Source: Brachionus rotundiformis (lineage: Eukaryota; Rotifera; Eurotatoria; Ploima; Brachionidae). From it: a DNA stretch of 64,000 nucleotides. The stretch lies in contig JAESIW010000162.1 of assembly GCA_016802295.1 (NCBI GenBank), positions 1,281,346 through 1,345,345 on the forward strand, written 5' to 3'. Both the position numbers and the translations under genes were made by a program. Under the pieces are notes generated by a model. That model was not told where the DNA came from. It made no database searches and saw only the letters and a list, made by a program, of their open reading frames with translations. This document shows, in pieces, positions 23,472-33,561 of this stretch; the stretch's first letter is position 1; every line of letters begins with the position of its first letter.

Positions 23472-24330
23472 ATTTTACTTTAAAATGTAAAAAGTATATG
23501 CAAAAAAAGAAAATAAGAAAAATTATTATTTTTATTTTTTACCTTTATGAACGGTCAGTCCACTAACCTATTTTTATTAATTTTCAATTTGGATTATTAG
23601 AATTTAAAAATTCTAATAAATTTATTCGAATTTAAGTTTCTTTTTTGTATAGACATAAAAATTGTCTTCGTTTCTGGATCAAAATTTTATCCTAGATCTA
23701 AAAATATATTTGATTGATATTTTTACTCTTTTCCAAATTGAGAAATAAAAGTTCATTTCTTTTAGTCTAAATACCGTTGGTTTTTTTTGCCTATTTTTTC
23801 CAGACAAAATTGGTTACCAAAATTACCAAAATTGGTGCATTAAAAAATCGCAAACATTTGAAATTCAATCAATGGAATAATATTATTTATTTTGAGTAAA
23901 AAAATCTATATCAAATATTAGCTAATTAAATAGGATATCTATAAATATTTCTTTATTAATTACATCATAAATTTAACATTTGTTAGCTATCAATAATCAT
24001 CAAATAATCCAGCTTCATTATCTTCATTACTCTGCAAATTAGCAAATTGCCTTTATTTCAATTAATTTAAATAGGAATATTATTTTAATTAAAATAAAAA
24101 TTATTAAAAATATTCTTTTTTGATAAACTATTTATATTTTGTTGAAGTAATATTTTTTTAGTCTTAAATTAAAAATCAATATTAAACTTTTCGTTTGTTT
24201 CAGAGTATTTCATTTCAACACAATTATTTAAAATTAATTTTTGTAAATTTTTTAAATTTGTCGCCAAATTAATTAGCGCCCTTTACCAGTGTAAAGTATA
24301 AAAAAAGCAAAGACTCTGCTCACTATAGGA
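23472..24330. other. Intergenic
   Basis: AT-rich spacer between divergent genes. I see nothing recognisable except a TATA-like site near its right end (separate entry). Confidence 0.5.
24295..24306 (+). promoter_or_regulatory. Candidate TATA box for the small membrane-protein gene
   Basis: The string AGTATAAAAAAAGC about 35 bp upstream of the ATG at 24331 resembles a TATA box. A start near CTCACTATAGG would give a very short 5' leader. Position and match only. Confidence 0.4.
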
Positions 24331-24525
24331 ATGAACACTTCGGCGTCATCACTGGATCATATTAATAGATTAATTAAGAATGCAGGATTTAAGTTTATCT
24401 TAAGCTATTTAGTTGTGTTTATGGGCCTGATGCTGATTTACATATTAATAATATTAATCAAACACAAATTATTTGATTTCTTTATACGAATTTTTGTTGC
24501 TGCAACCAAAAACAACAAAAAATAA
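24331..24525 (+). CDS. Small single-pass membrane protein (64 aa), unknown
   Basis: An ORF of 64 codons beginning MNTSASSLDHINRLIKNAGF. One long hydrophobic segment (about residues 22-43, FILSYLVVFMGLMLIYILIILI) is followed by basic/aromatic residues and a Lys-rich end (TKNNKK). The upstream TATA-like sequence, ordinary codons and positive-inside charge pattern support a real short gene. No family recognised. Alternatives are a first exon of a larger gene or chance. Confidence 0.45.
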   Translation: MNTSASSLDHINRLIKNAGFKFILSYLVVFMGLMLIYILIILIKHKLFDFFIRIFVAATKNNKK

Positions 24526-25739
24526 TAGAATGATAAACACCATGGTTTACAATATAAACAAAATTTAATAAGAATTTTGTTGATTAATTTTATTTTATTC
24601 TTCAAATAGTATTTAGGAAGTTTTTAGAAGAAATAATTGCCTATCATCCTAATAAGCTATTTTAATTTTATTGTTAAAATTAGGCATTCAATAAAACAGC
24701 TATTTATTGGCATTATATATTTTTTATATTTAATCGAATTCTTTTAATCTTGTTTTTATGACTTTTAAATGTCTGTTTTCAATTAGATATTTCTGAATAA
24801 AATTGTTTAACAAGTTATTTTTGTTCGATCATTGGAATCCTAAATTCGAAGCTAATTAATTTAATTCAGACTAACATTTCTATGGATTTAATTTATTAGC
24901 GTATATAATATTAAATTTTAAAACTAATTTTTTAGAGTTTTAAAAGCTTTTGCCACTCATGTCGAAATAATCAAGTCAATCTAATAAGGTAAGTCTAATG
25001 ATTCTATTACATGTATTATATTTGACTAATTCAGCAATTTTTTCAAAATTTATCTGGATTATTTCAATAAACACTGCTAGGATCTAGAAAAAAAAATTTT
25101 TTTAAAGATTATTTTATTCATTTGATAATGATATTTATGACAAAATATTCATTTTGTGATTATTTCGCAATATTTTCAAAATTCTATCAAAAACACATTG
25201 ACAAAAAAATGTCTAAAAAGCATCTTTTATTAATTTTCCATTGCCAAAGCCTCAATTCATTGCTGTTAAGTTATATGAAGCTTAACATGGATGAATTTCT
25301 TGAAACATAAAAATTTCCAAATATTTGTGTGTTAACAGAGCTCTGAATTTTGCCATCGCATTCGTAAATATCTATCTAATAATACTTTAGTTAGTTAATA
25401 AATAGTTATTGCTGTGATATTCTTACAACGACAATTTTTTTAAAAAGAAAACATGTCGGGTTGTCACTGAACTTGGTATGAATGACAAAGATAAAAGAAC
25501 TCTACTAGTTTATACTGGATTTATATAAAACTGTTTTCTTCTTTTTAATAGTTTATTATAAAATCTTTATAGATTAAATTTATTATAAAATCTTAATCAA
25601 CAAAGTTAAGTAAGCTTAGAAACCAATATAGTACTACATTTACACTAAATTTGGGAATTGGTCTGTTCTTGAACATAGAAACATAAGTTTTATGTGTTAA
25701 AATTATTTAGCTAAACTTCATATACATTTCAATCAAACC

Positions 25740-26975
25740 TCCTCTCACTTAGTTTGGTCCATCGTCAGCAATCGCATTTCAAAGTCTATGCTTTTCAAAA
25801 TCAAAGGTATTCTGTAGCTCATTCCTGCACTTGCATTCACTGCACACTCTAGGTATGGTCCACCCAATAGAGGTATACAATTTTGTCCTTAAGTTTTCTT
25901 CTCTACTAACAAATGTATGCTCAAGCATTCCTGTTATCTAGTTTGCTTTTGCAAGCGCACTTATTAGCTGAGCAGTCCACTTTAAATCAGATGATACCAC
26001 TACATCCAAATCTGTCTCGAAACTAGTAACCTCTAGTGCTACATCTGTGATGTCCTCACATCGCGTAGCAAGCACTTCATTTTATTTAAATAGAGGATTC
26101 ACAAACTTACGTTTTTACGTTTTTAAATTTCATCGCAGATTTTTTATTCTTTTAACATTTCAAAGCTTTATTTTTAAACTTTTGAAAAATGATTGTAATT
26201 TCTAAAAATGCAATCAAATTTAATTGCGTATCTAAAAATGTTTGAGAAAGATTGAGCGCTTGAAATTTGATCAAAAATTTTACTTTGCTAAATACAACAA
26301 CTTTGAAGCTGGCTTGTGAAAAATCAAACATATATTAATAGTCAATTATTAATAGTTAAAATTTTATTTTTTATTAATTTTTCGTTTTTAATGAAAATTT
26401 AAATCCTAAAAATTAAGGTATTTTAAATTTCGAAAGAATTTATCATTTTTTTGTAAATTATAATAAACTTAAAAATAAAAAAAATTTAGTCAAGGCACAA
26501 TTTTGACTTAAAACTGTGACTCATAAACAAGTCTGGTCTTTATATCTTTTATTACACAACAAAATCTCCACTCTTTTCATCACTATGAGCTCTGTACTCA
26601 TGCTTCTCATTAAGTCTATCAAGGCTTTACAATTTTTACCACACAATCCCATGCCCCGCAATTGTATCCATTCACAAATCTGTAACTTCATTTCTTCATT
26701 AATTTGATTGACAATAGCCAAGAATTTTGAGTCATTAGTATACATCTGAATCTTATTCGAACCAAAATCAAGGTTATTTATGTAAATAATGGTAAGTATG
26801 GACCAAGAACAGACCCTTTAGAACCGCAGACCACTCGGATACAGAATTTCCAAGTACAACACGCTGCGTTCTGTTACTCAGAAAATCTTGAAACCAATTA
26901 ACCATCTGTTTACTCAGTCCATAGGCACAGAAGGCGTTTATGTGGTCATTTATCAACAGCCTTAGAAAAGTCATG
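25740..26975 (-). mobile_element. Decayed non-LTR retrotransposon (LINE) fragment
   Basis: Read on the minus strand in shifting frames, the region retains the order of a Jockey/CR1-type RT C-terminal half. YGLSKQMVNWFQDFLSNRTQ (about 26930-26870, the thumb-proximal WF-x-SYLS-R motif) is followed by a damaged active site (QMYTNDSKFLA, where the family has ADD). Further on come SFETDLDVVVSSDLKWTAQL and ALAKAN (about 26030-25950), matching the family's DLGV...S-x-DLKW...KAN segment. Stops and shifts throughout show it is dead. Confidence 0.75.
26127..26303 (+). mobile_element. Truncated copy of the 235-bp inverted-repeat element
   Basis: About 177 bp match the right three quarters of the element at 37289-37523 in the same orientation (TTTCATCGC-GATTTTTTATT through AATTTTACTTTGCT), with scattered substitutions. 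The left terminal repeat is missing. It confirms that the element is a dispersed repeat rather than a local palindrome. Confidence 0.8.
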
Positions 26976-28203
26976 TATTTGATGGACTAAACTTTATCAT
27001 TTGTTATATTTGAGCATCTTCCTTAAGCTATACTCATTTGATTGAATTCAGAATATAACCTGGAAGCTCGCATTCCATCAGGCCTCGTAAATGTCAAAAA
27101 GCTTTTTTAATTCTTTTATGTTTTCTCATTTATGTTCTGGCAAAACATAAAAGGAACTGTAAAACATATATAAAAATAGGCTTATTTTATGTTATTTTAT
27201 TATTGAATTGCTTATCTATTTTTCAATTATACATAGGTTTTTTCTCAAAATTTTTCATATCATATCCCAGTTTACCTTTCAATAGTTTATTTATTGGTTT
27301 TTAAAAGGCTTGAGCTTAGCTCTTTTACCTTCTGTTTAATTTTTTTTTATAAATAAATCAAGTAAAATTGAGTTTAGTAATCAATACAAGTTAATAAAAT
27401 AAATTTTTCTTCTTTTTTTTATTTGATAATTTTGGATAAAACAATTAAAATAAAAATTAACAGTCGTTTAAATTAGCTCAGTTGAATTTAAGGAATAATG
27501 TAAAGCATTTTCAGTTTACCTTTCTACTATTAGAGATAATAAAAGTAATCAATTTATTTTCCGAAAATCGGAATTTTTATATGTTTTTAATCTAAATTAT
27601 TACAATTTTGTTTGTGTAGTCTTTGTAGTAAATTTTAATTAAAAAAAAACGCTTAGTTCGGAAATGAAAAGTCTTCCTGCCTTAATCCAGGTAATCAATT
27701 AAATTTTTAAGCAATTACGACTTATTTATTAAATCATTCTAAATTTGCATGACATTTCTTATTTTTTTGTTTGGTAATTTAAGTCTTTTCAATACACTTT
27801 TAAATTAGAAATTTTTAAGTATATTTAATAAATTACTTCGAGTGCTTGATAATTTTAAGTGTGGAACTATTTTTCTAATCAAAAATTGATCTTCAAAGAC
27901 TTTTTTTCCCAAATATTTCATGTCAAAATTTCCTTCCTTGAATATCAAAAAAAATAGATTTATCAAATATTTAAAAGGTGTTTATGCCTGAAAATATTGG
28001 TGATAAAATTTCTCAGAAATTATTCAATTTTACTTTTACATAATTAAATCTCAACAAAAGCTCATTTTGTTTAATACAATGATAGGCAAATTTCCTCAGA
28101 TCACACACTGATTATTTTAAGAATATATTACCTTTATTTAGATACATCTAAAATAATTAAACATAATGAAACCTCCTGATGCTTGCCGTATTCATTCTTA
28201 AAA

Positions 28204-28590
28204 ATGAATGCAGGAAGTAAATTTCTATCAATTGTAATGTTCAACATGTCAAATATAAACCAATATTCCAGACACAAGACATTTGGTACACTGGTCACTA
28301 ATAACTCTCTCAGTGCTTACTCTAATAGCTCCCATAGTGTCTCCAATAGTGGGAATTACTACGTAGCAGGAGTCGTGTTCATGGTGGCAGTGATAATTCT
28401 TTTGCTCTATGTAAATTTTTACTATGAAAATTGTCTGACAGATACATGTGAAGATATTTCCAAATTTTCAATGTGCTCATGGGTAAAAATTTTCTTGGTG
28501 TACGAAGATGGCCATCAAAATCAAAATAATGCCAGAAATATTCCAAGTCCAAAGTCCAAACACATTTCATTCAGTCCAACATCTGTCTAG
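28204..28590 (+). CDS. Single-pass membrane protein, tandem family copy A (128 aa)
   Basis: Starts at ATG 28204 (MNAGSKFLSI); a second ATG lies a few codons on. One transmembrane segment in the middle (residues about 52-73, NYYVAGVVFMVAVIILLLYVNFYY), immediately followed by a conserved cysteine block (ENCLTDTCEDISKFSMCSW) and a polar tail. The same TM-plus-cysteine block recurs in the gene at 29910, so the two are paralogues conserved over about 50 residues while their termini diverge. That conservation supports both as genuine. No known family recognised. Confidence 0.7.
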   Translation: MNAGSKFLSIVMFNMSNINQYSRHKTFGTLVTNNSLSAYSNSSHSVSNSGNYYVAGVVFMVAVIILLLYVNFYYENCLTDTCEDISKFSMCSWVKIFLVYEDGHQNQNNARNIPSPKSKHISFSPTSV

Positions 28591-29909
28591 CACTTTTTTT
28601 TCCAAATAAGATAAGCCTAATAAAATTAAAATAAAATATCCAAAATTGACTAAAATTTAGACACTCCAAACTTTTACTTATTGTTTTTCCAAAGGCTGTT
28701 ATTTTGAATATCCTTTTAATTAGTCAACTAAACGATAATCGGAGCTGATTCTGTTCTGCATCGGATTGACATTTCCTCTAACAGGAAAAACTTAGTCTTA
28801 TAAAAATTTATTTATAGACAAAAAAATGTTTGTCATATTTGTTGTATTTTATGATGTTAAATAAACTTTTGATAAATCTTAGTTTGGTTCTTCTACTTTA
28901 CCTATTGTGGATAAATAAAATTACAATCTGAATGGTAAAAAATAATAAAAAGCCTATGAGTTTATAAGTTTTTAAAGAATATTGATAGAATAATGGTTTT
29001 AGATTTTTTGATAACAAAAATCAAATTATCTTTTGAGCTAACACAATTAATTATTGATAAATTTTTTTATCATTAAAAGCAAATAAAGAATCTTAAAACA
29101 TGATCCAACTGGTATAATTTTTTTCCATTCCTTTAGAACTAATTTTCAAAACCAAATTCTAATTAATAATTATTTAAAATGTAATTTTTAAAGAAAATAT
29201 TTGAATTCGTGATTTGTTAAGATTTTGAAAAACTATATAAGTTCTGGAAAACATTTTCAAAATTAATCCTTTTAATTCAAAGACTTAATTAAATGAAATA
29301 ATTAATTTAATCTCTTTCAAGTAATCATTAAATTTTACAAAAAAAATTAAATTAATCAAAATCAAAACAGTTTATATATATTGATCCAGAATTTTTTAAT
29401 TTCCCCAAAGATCACATTGTAATGAGCCAATTTTCAGATAAATTATTCACAACCAGTGACTTTTCTATTTGAAACAAGATAAGTCAAAACTTTAAATAAT
29501 AAATTGGTTTCTTAATAAACGATTAAATTACATTTTTCTAAAACCAATTTATTTATCTCTATAAATGTCACATTTAAGCCGCATCTTTTTTCCAAAAGAG
29601 AATTTTATTTTTTAATTCTAAGACTATGCCAGTTTAATAACTGGAGGCATCAAGTATTTTTAAGATACAAGTCAATTAATTTTTAATTAATTCAAAATAA
29701 GATAAACGTTTGTTTCAATAGCTTTAAGAAATTTTAAGCGTTCAATTCTCCAAATATTTTAGTTTTTGTAAAACATTTTAAATTTTGGCCTATTAGTAAT
29801 TTTTTTCTTCATTTAACAGCGCTATTTCCGGATAATTTTAATTAATTTTTACAATCTTAAACAAAATTATATTTAAAAATTTCTTTAAGTTTATGGACAA
29901 CACTTAGAA
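28591..29909. other. Spacer between the tandem membrane-protein paralogues
   Basis: About 1.3 kb of AT-rich DNA between the two paralogues. No gene, repeat or RNA recognised. Confidence 0.5.
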
Positions 29910-30335
29910 ATGACCAACTTGAGTGACAATTTTTCAGTTTTGGTATTTAATGCCAGCAAATCTGTTCGATTTAATAGAAGTTTGTTAAATATGGTCCATA
30001 ATGTGACAAAGGTGCTGCTTAACGACGATAGAGCTGGAAGAGATCACTCTGAAATGGAGCCATCTGGCGGAAATTATTATTTTGGAGGTGTATTCTTTAT
30101 GGTATCTGTTCTAGGACTTCTGATGTATGTAAACTTTTATTATGACAATTGTTGTACCCAAACATGTGTGGACATTTCCAAATGGAAGATTTGCTGTTGT
30201 GTGAGATATTTTTTTAAAAAGAAGATATTTAGATCAAATAGAAATAGGAGGTCCAGAGCCTCAAAATCATCCGATAACAAAACTAAAGTGCCCAAATCTC
30301 CAACTCAAACTACACTAAGTATTGAAAAAATTTAG
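29910..30335 (+). CDS. Single-pass membrane protein, tandem family copy B (141 aa)
   Basis: Starts MTNLSDNFSVLVFNASKSVRF. Potential N-glycosylation sites precede a transmembrane segment (about residues 55-77, NYYFGGVFFMVSVLGLLMYVNFYY), then DNCCTQTCVDISKWKICCCVRYFF and a strongly basic Ser-rich tail (RSNRNRRSRASKS). It aligns with copy A across the TM and cysteine block: GNYY-x2-GV-x-FMV-x-V, LL-x-YVNFYY-[ED]NC-x-T-x-TC-x-DISK. The Cys cluster right after the membrane could be palmitoylated if the basic tail is cytosolic (inference). Function unknown. Confidence 0.72.
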   Translation: MTNLSDNFSVLVFNASKSVRFNRSLLNMVHNVTKVLLNDDRAGRDHSEMEPSGGNYYFGGVFFMVSVLGLLMYVNFYYDNCCTQTCVDISKWKICCCVRYFFKKKIFRSNRNRRSRASKSSDNKTKVPKSPTQTTLSIEKI

Positions 30336-30689
30336 ATTTATTTTTGTGTATAAATTAAAACTTGTTAATAAATTTGAAATAATATTTCTTTAATTCAAAG
30401 AATTCAATCTATTTGACTAATCTATTATTTTACTAATTAGTTAATTATTTGTTTACTATATCAAACATTTAAACTTAAAATAAAAAAATACTTAATTAAT
30501 TTTTGAATTTATCTATAACATTTTCAATTTTTAATTATTTAATATAGAAATAAATTATTTTCTTCACTTTTTGATATTGGAAATTTTTATTTTGGACTAT
30601 TATTTTAAGTGATTATAATATAAAATAAACAAAAAAATTCAAGTATTTAACTGTGTATTACACAATTTGGGGCTGGTTTGTACATGTCT

Positions 30690-30900
30690 AATTAGCTTTA
30701 AGGAACCAGCAGAGTACCACAAGATTGAGTCTTAGGATCTCTTTTATATTTCACATGTACTGGTGATCTTTCGATTAGATTGACAAATAAATGTAAGAAA
30801 TATTCTAAAGATAAAAAGACTTTGGCCAATGATAAGAAGTACAAGCTTCAATTTTCAATTAATAAAAGATAAAGATTGATTTTTTACTCTGTTTCAGTCT
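30690..30900 (+). mobile_element. LINE reverse-transcriptase scrap
   Basis: A plus-strand read gives RVPQD-stop-VLGSLLYFTCTGDLSIRL, the decayed version of the GVPQGSVLGPLLF...ND motif just before the RT active site. Stops and poor flanking similarity mark it as dead. It sits directly outside the left inverted-repeat arm. Confidence 0.6.
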
Positions 30901-30987
30901 GTTTTCATGTTGACTTGTATACAAATTTTTTAAAAATAATTAATACATAAACAAAGAATTTAAAAATGCCACTCTTGAAAAAGATGT

Positions 30988-32166
30988 GAACATTCAAAAT
31001 GATTGATATATTTGACATATTTTTAAGTACTTATCTAAATAGTTTAAGTCTATAGGAATATATAATTAAATTAATCTTTTAATAATTGGAAAAACAAATA
31101 ATTTTTAATAAAAAGAATTAAAAAAAAGAATTTAAAAATGCAACTCTTGAAAAAGATGTGGACATTGGTATTCAAGAGAGTCCTAACAGGTTCTAAAGAG
31201 ATAAAATGACCACTCGAAATCATCAAAATTTCAAGTATTTGATCCAACTATTTTAAGTAATAAATTGGTTAATGAAAATAAAAAAGATAGTGAATAGGTG
31301 AAAAATGGCTTGGGAAACAGTGGAATTTATTGCCACAGCATAAAAAAAACTCGACTCAATAGGTTCCCAGTTTTTAAATTAAAAACTAAATTTCAATATT
31401 ATGAAATATAGCTATAAAATTTTTTAACAATATTAATATGATAATGTTCATCAATTTTATGATTCCTAAATTAATTTTTCTCGTGACCAATCTAACAATG
31501 TGAGAAGATAAAGAATTGCGATAAAGAATCTAGTATTGTACAAAATTAACTTTTGATCCTCCGTAATTACTTAACTTATATTCGTTTATTTAAAAAATTT
31601 ATTTTTTTTTATTATTTATTAACCATTTGTATGATAAAAGGATACTAAAAAAATACATTTAGAGTGTAGACCTTATCTAAGGTTCGTGAAAAATAACTTG
31701 GAAAACAGTCCAATTTACTGTCTGTCATAAATTCAGAAAGCCTGACCAGATAGAATCAAAGTATCTACCACTCTCTTACTCAACTAAGTTTATCAATTAA
31801 ATAATTTTTTTCTACTTTATCATACTTATTATTAAATCCAAACATATCAAAATAATAAAAATAATGATACACAAAAATAATACATTTTTCCACTTGTTAA
31901 ATTATATTAAAAGACTCATTAAAATCGATATATACACACATATATGCATATTGTATTTGTCAAATAGTAATATTTCTACAAATAAGTTGAACAGAACTTC
32001 TCATACTTAATTTACATATTATCAATTTAAAATAATAAAATCATAGTTAAAGATAATAGAGGTATAGACAATGAATTGTTTTTATTATTTAATACTTTTT
32101 GTAATTTTTATACTTTACGGTTTACTTATGATTTCAATTAACAAATATTTCAATTATTTATTTTAA
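30988..32166 (+). repeat. Left arm of a large inverted repeat
   Basis: Roughly 1.2 kb that is the imperfect reverse complement of 37033-38990. Clear anchors: 31011-31070 with 38925-38990, 31190-31260 with 38165-38260, 31680-31790 with 37665-37760, and 31930-32090 with 37110-37275, where long stretches look identical by eye. The arm contains the uninterrupted target site (31907-31915) of the transposon found in the other arm. Much of the arm looks derived from old LINE sequence. Confidence 0.88.
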
Positions 32167-33561
32167 TTTTTAACTGGCCTTTTAAAGTTTTACCTATCCC
32201 AAAATTTGACTTTTAAAGATTTGATGAAAATGTGAAAAATAACTTGGGAAACAGTCCAATTTGCTGTCTGACATAGAATCAAAAAAACTTGACCTAATAG
32301 AATCCAATCACAGTATCTATCACTCTTACTCCTAAGTTCGATTTTAAATAATAATTAAATTTCATCATTATTTAATTATAAAACCTTTAAAATAAATTTT
32401 TTGATAATGATCTCTAAAATGCATGCTAATTAATTTTAAATCATAAAATAAATTCTTCCAATATAGGTTTTACATCTTGACTATAATTCTCTTCATAATA
32501 TATATTATCTAAACTCAACTACTATTCAACTAATCTTCAAAATAACCCTCATATAAAAGTTCTGGTTTAAGTTTGTACCAAACTTAAATGAATGACTTAA
32601 AAAAAGAGCTTGGTTACACGTTTAATTTTAATGAAAGAGATAAGAGATAATTAATCCTTTTCTTAGTTAAATTGGTCATTTATTTTATGTAATAAATTTT
32701 CTAGCTAGTTTCACCATTTTGCTCAAAATTTAGAATGAGTTGAAATTAATTTCATGATGCAAAATATGAGCGGAGCCAATGGTCCTTACACAACCATCAT
32801 CATGATTTCAAGTAAATAAAATTTCTAATACAAAGCATCAAATACTTTTTGCCAAATTCGTGGTACAGCACTTTGCCAAAATTTGAAAAGGGTGACTAAA
32901 TAAGAAGTGTTCAAGATCACGAACAAGTGAGCCTTTGATCTGGTCACGTTCAGGCAACCACCAAGTCTAAGACAAATGCAAAACGCTCTATCAAAGTTAA
33001 TCCATGTGTCAAAGTTGGTAGTATCTAATACATATTGCCTCTAATTTACTAATTGTCAAATCTACTTTAGAAAAAAATAATCCTCAATTCATATTAGAGA
33101 CATAAAGCTTAAATTTTTGTTTTTATTTACAATTAACTTTTGATCAAAATCGGCCTAATTAGCTTTAACAAGACAAGACTTGGGAAAATACAAACAATTA
33201 GGCAAATAACTCTAGCCATTTCAAATAGGTGACAAGACAAAAATAGTCTAGGTCTGGGGTGTCCTTAGTACTAAAACACATTTTGAATTTTATCTCTAAT
33301 TTTTTATCTATTTTTCTATCTATCTAAGTTAAACCAATGTTAATTTACAAGCAAATATTTTCCGTTCTATTTGTCTCTAGTTCCCTAATTATTTATCTAC
33401 GGATTTGAACGCTTTTGAGTGACCGGGACTTAGCAATTTTTCCTATCAGATGACTACGACTTATCAATGTCTAATCTTTTTTAATTAATCCATTATAACT
33501 ATTTCGTAGTCATTGTTCTAAATTATTTTTTAATGGGTTTTTTATTTTACCAAAATTAATA

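Larger units (their letters stand above)
24526..28203. other. Gene-poor region with transposon debris
   Basis: About 3.7 kb. It contains a decayed LINE (25740-26975, minus) and a truncated copy of the small inverted-repeat transposon (26127-26303), both listed separately. The remainder is AT-rich and featureless. Short ORFs here (for example at 25122) show no family resemblance. Confidence 0.6.
30336..33561. other. Repeat-rich intergenic region
   Basis: About 3.2 kb. It contains a LINE RT scrap (30690-30900), the left arm of the large inverted repeat (30988-32166) and a third copy of a degenerate repeat unit near 32233, listed separately. From about 32350 to 33561 the sequence is AT-rich with no feature I recognise; the promoter of the gene at 33562 must lie here. 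Confidence 0.6.

Noticed and set aside
25122..25310. 62-codon plus-strand ORF
   Set aside because: No similarity, lies in transposon-rich AT-rich DNA; likely chance.
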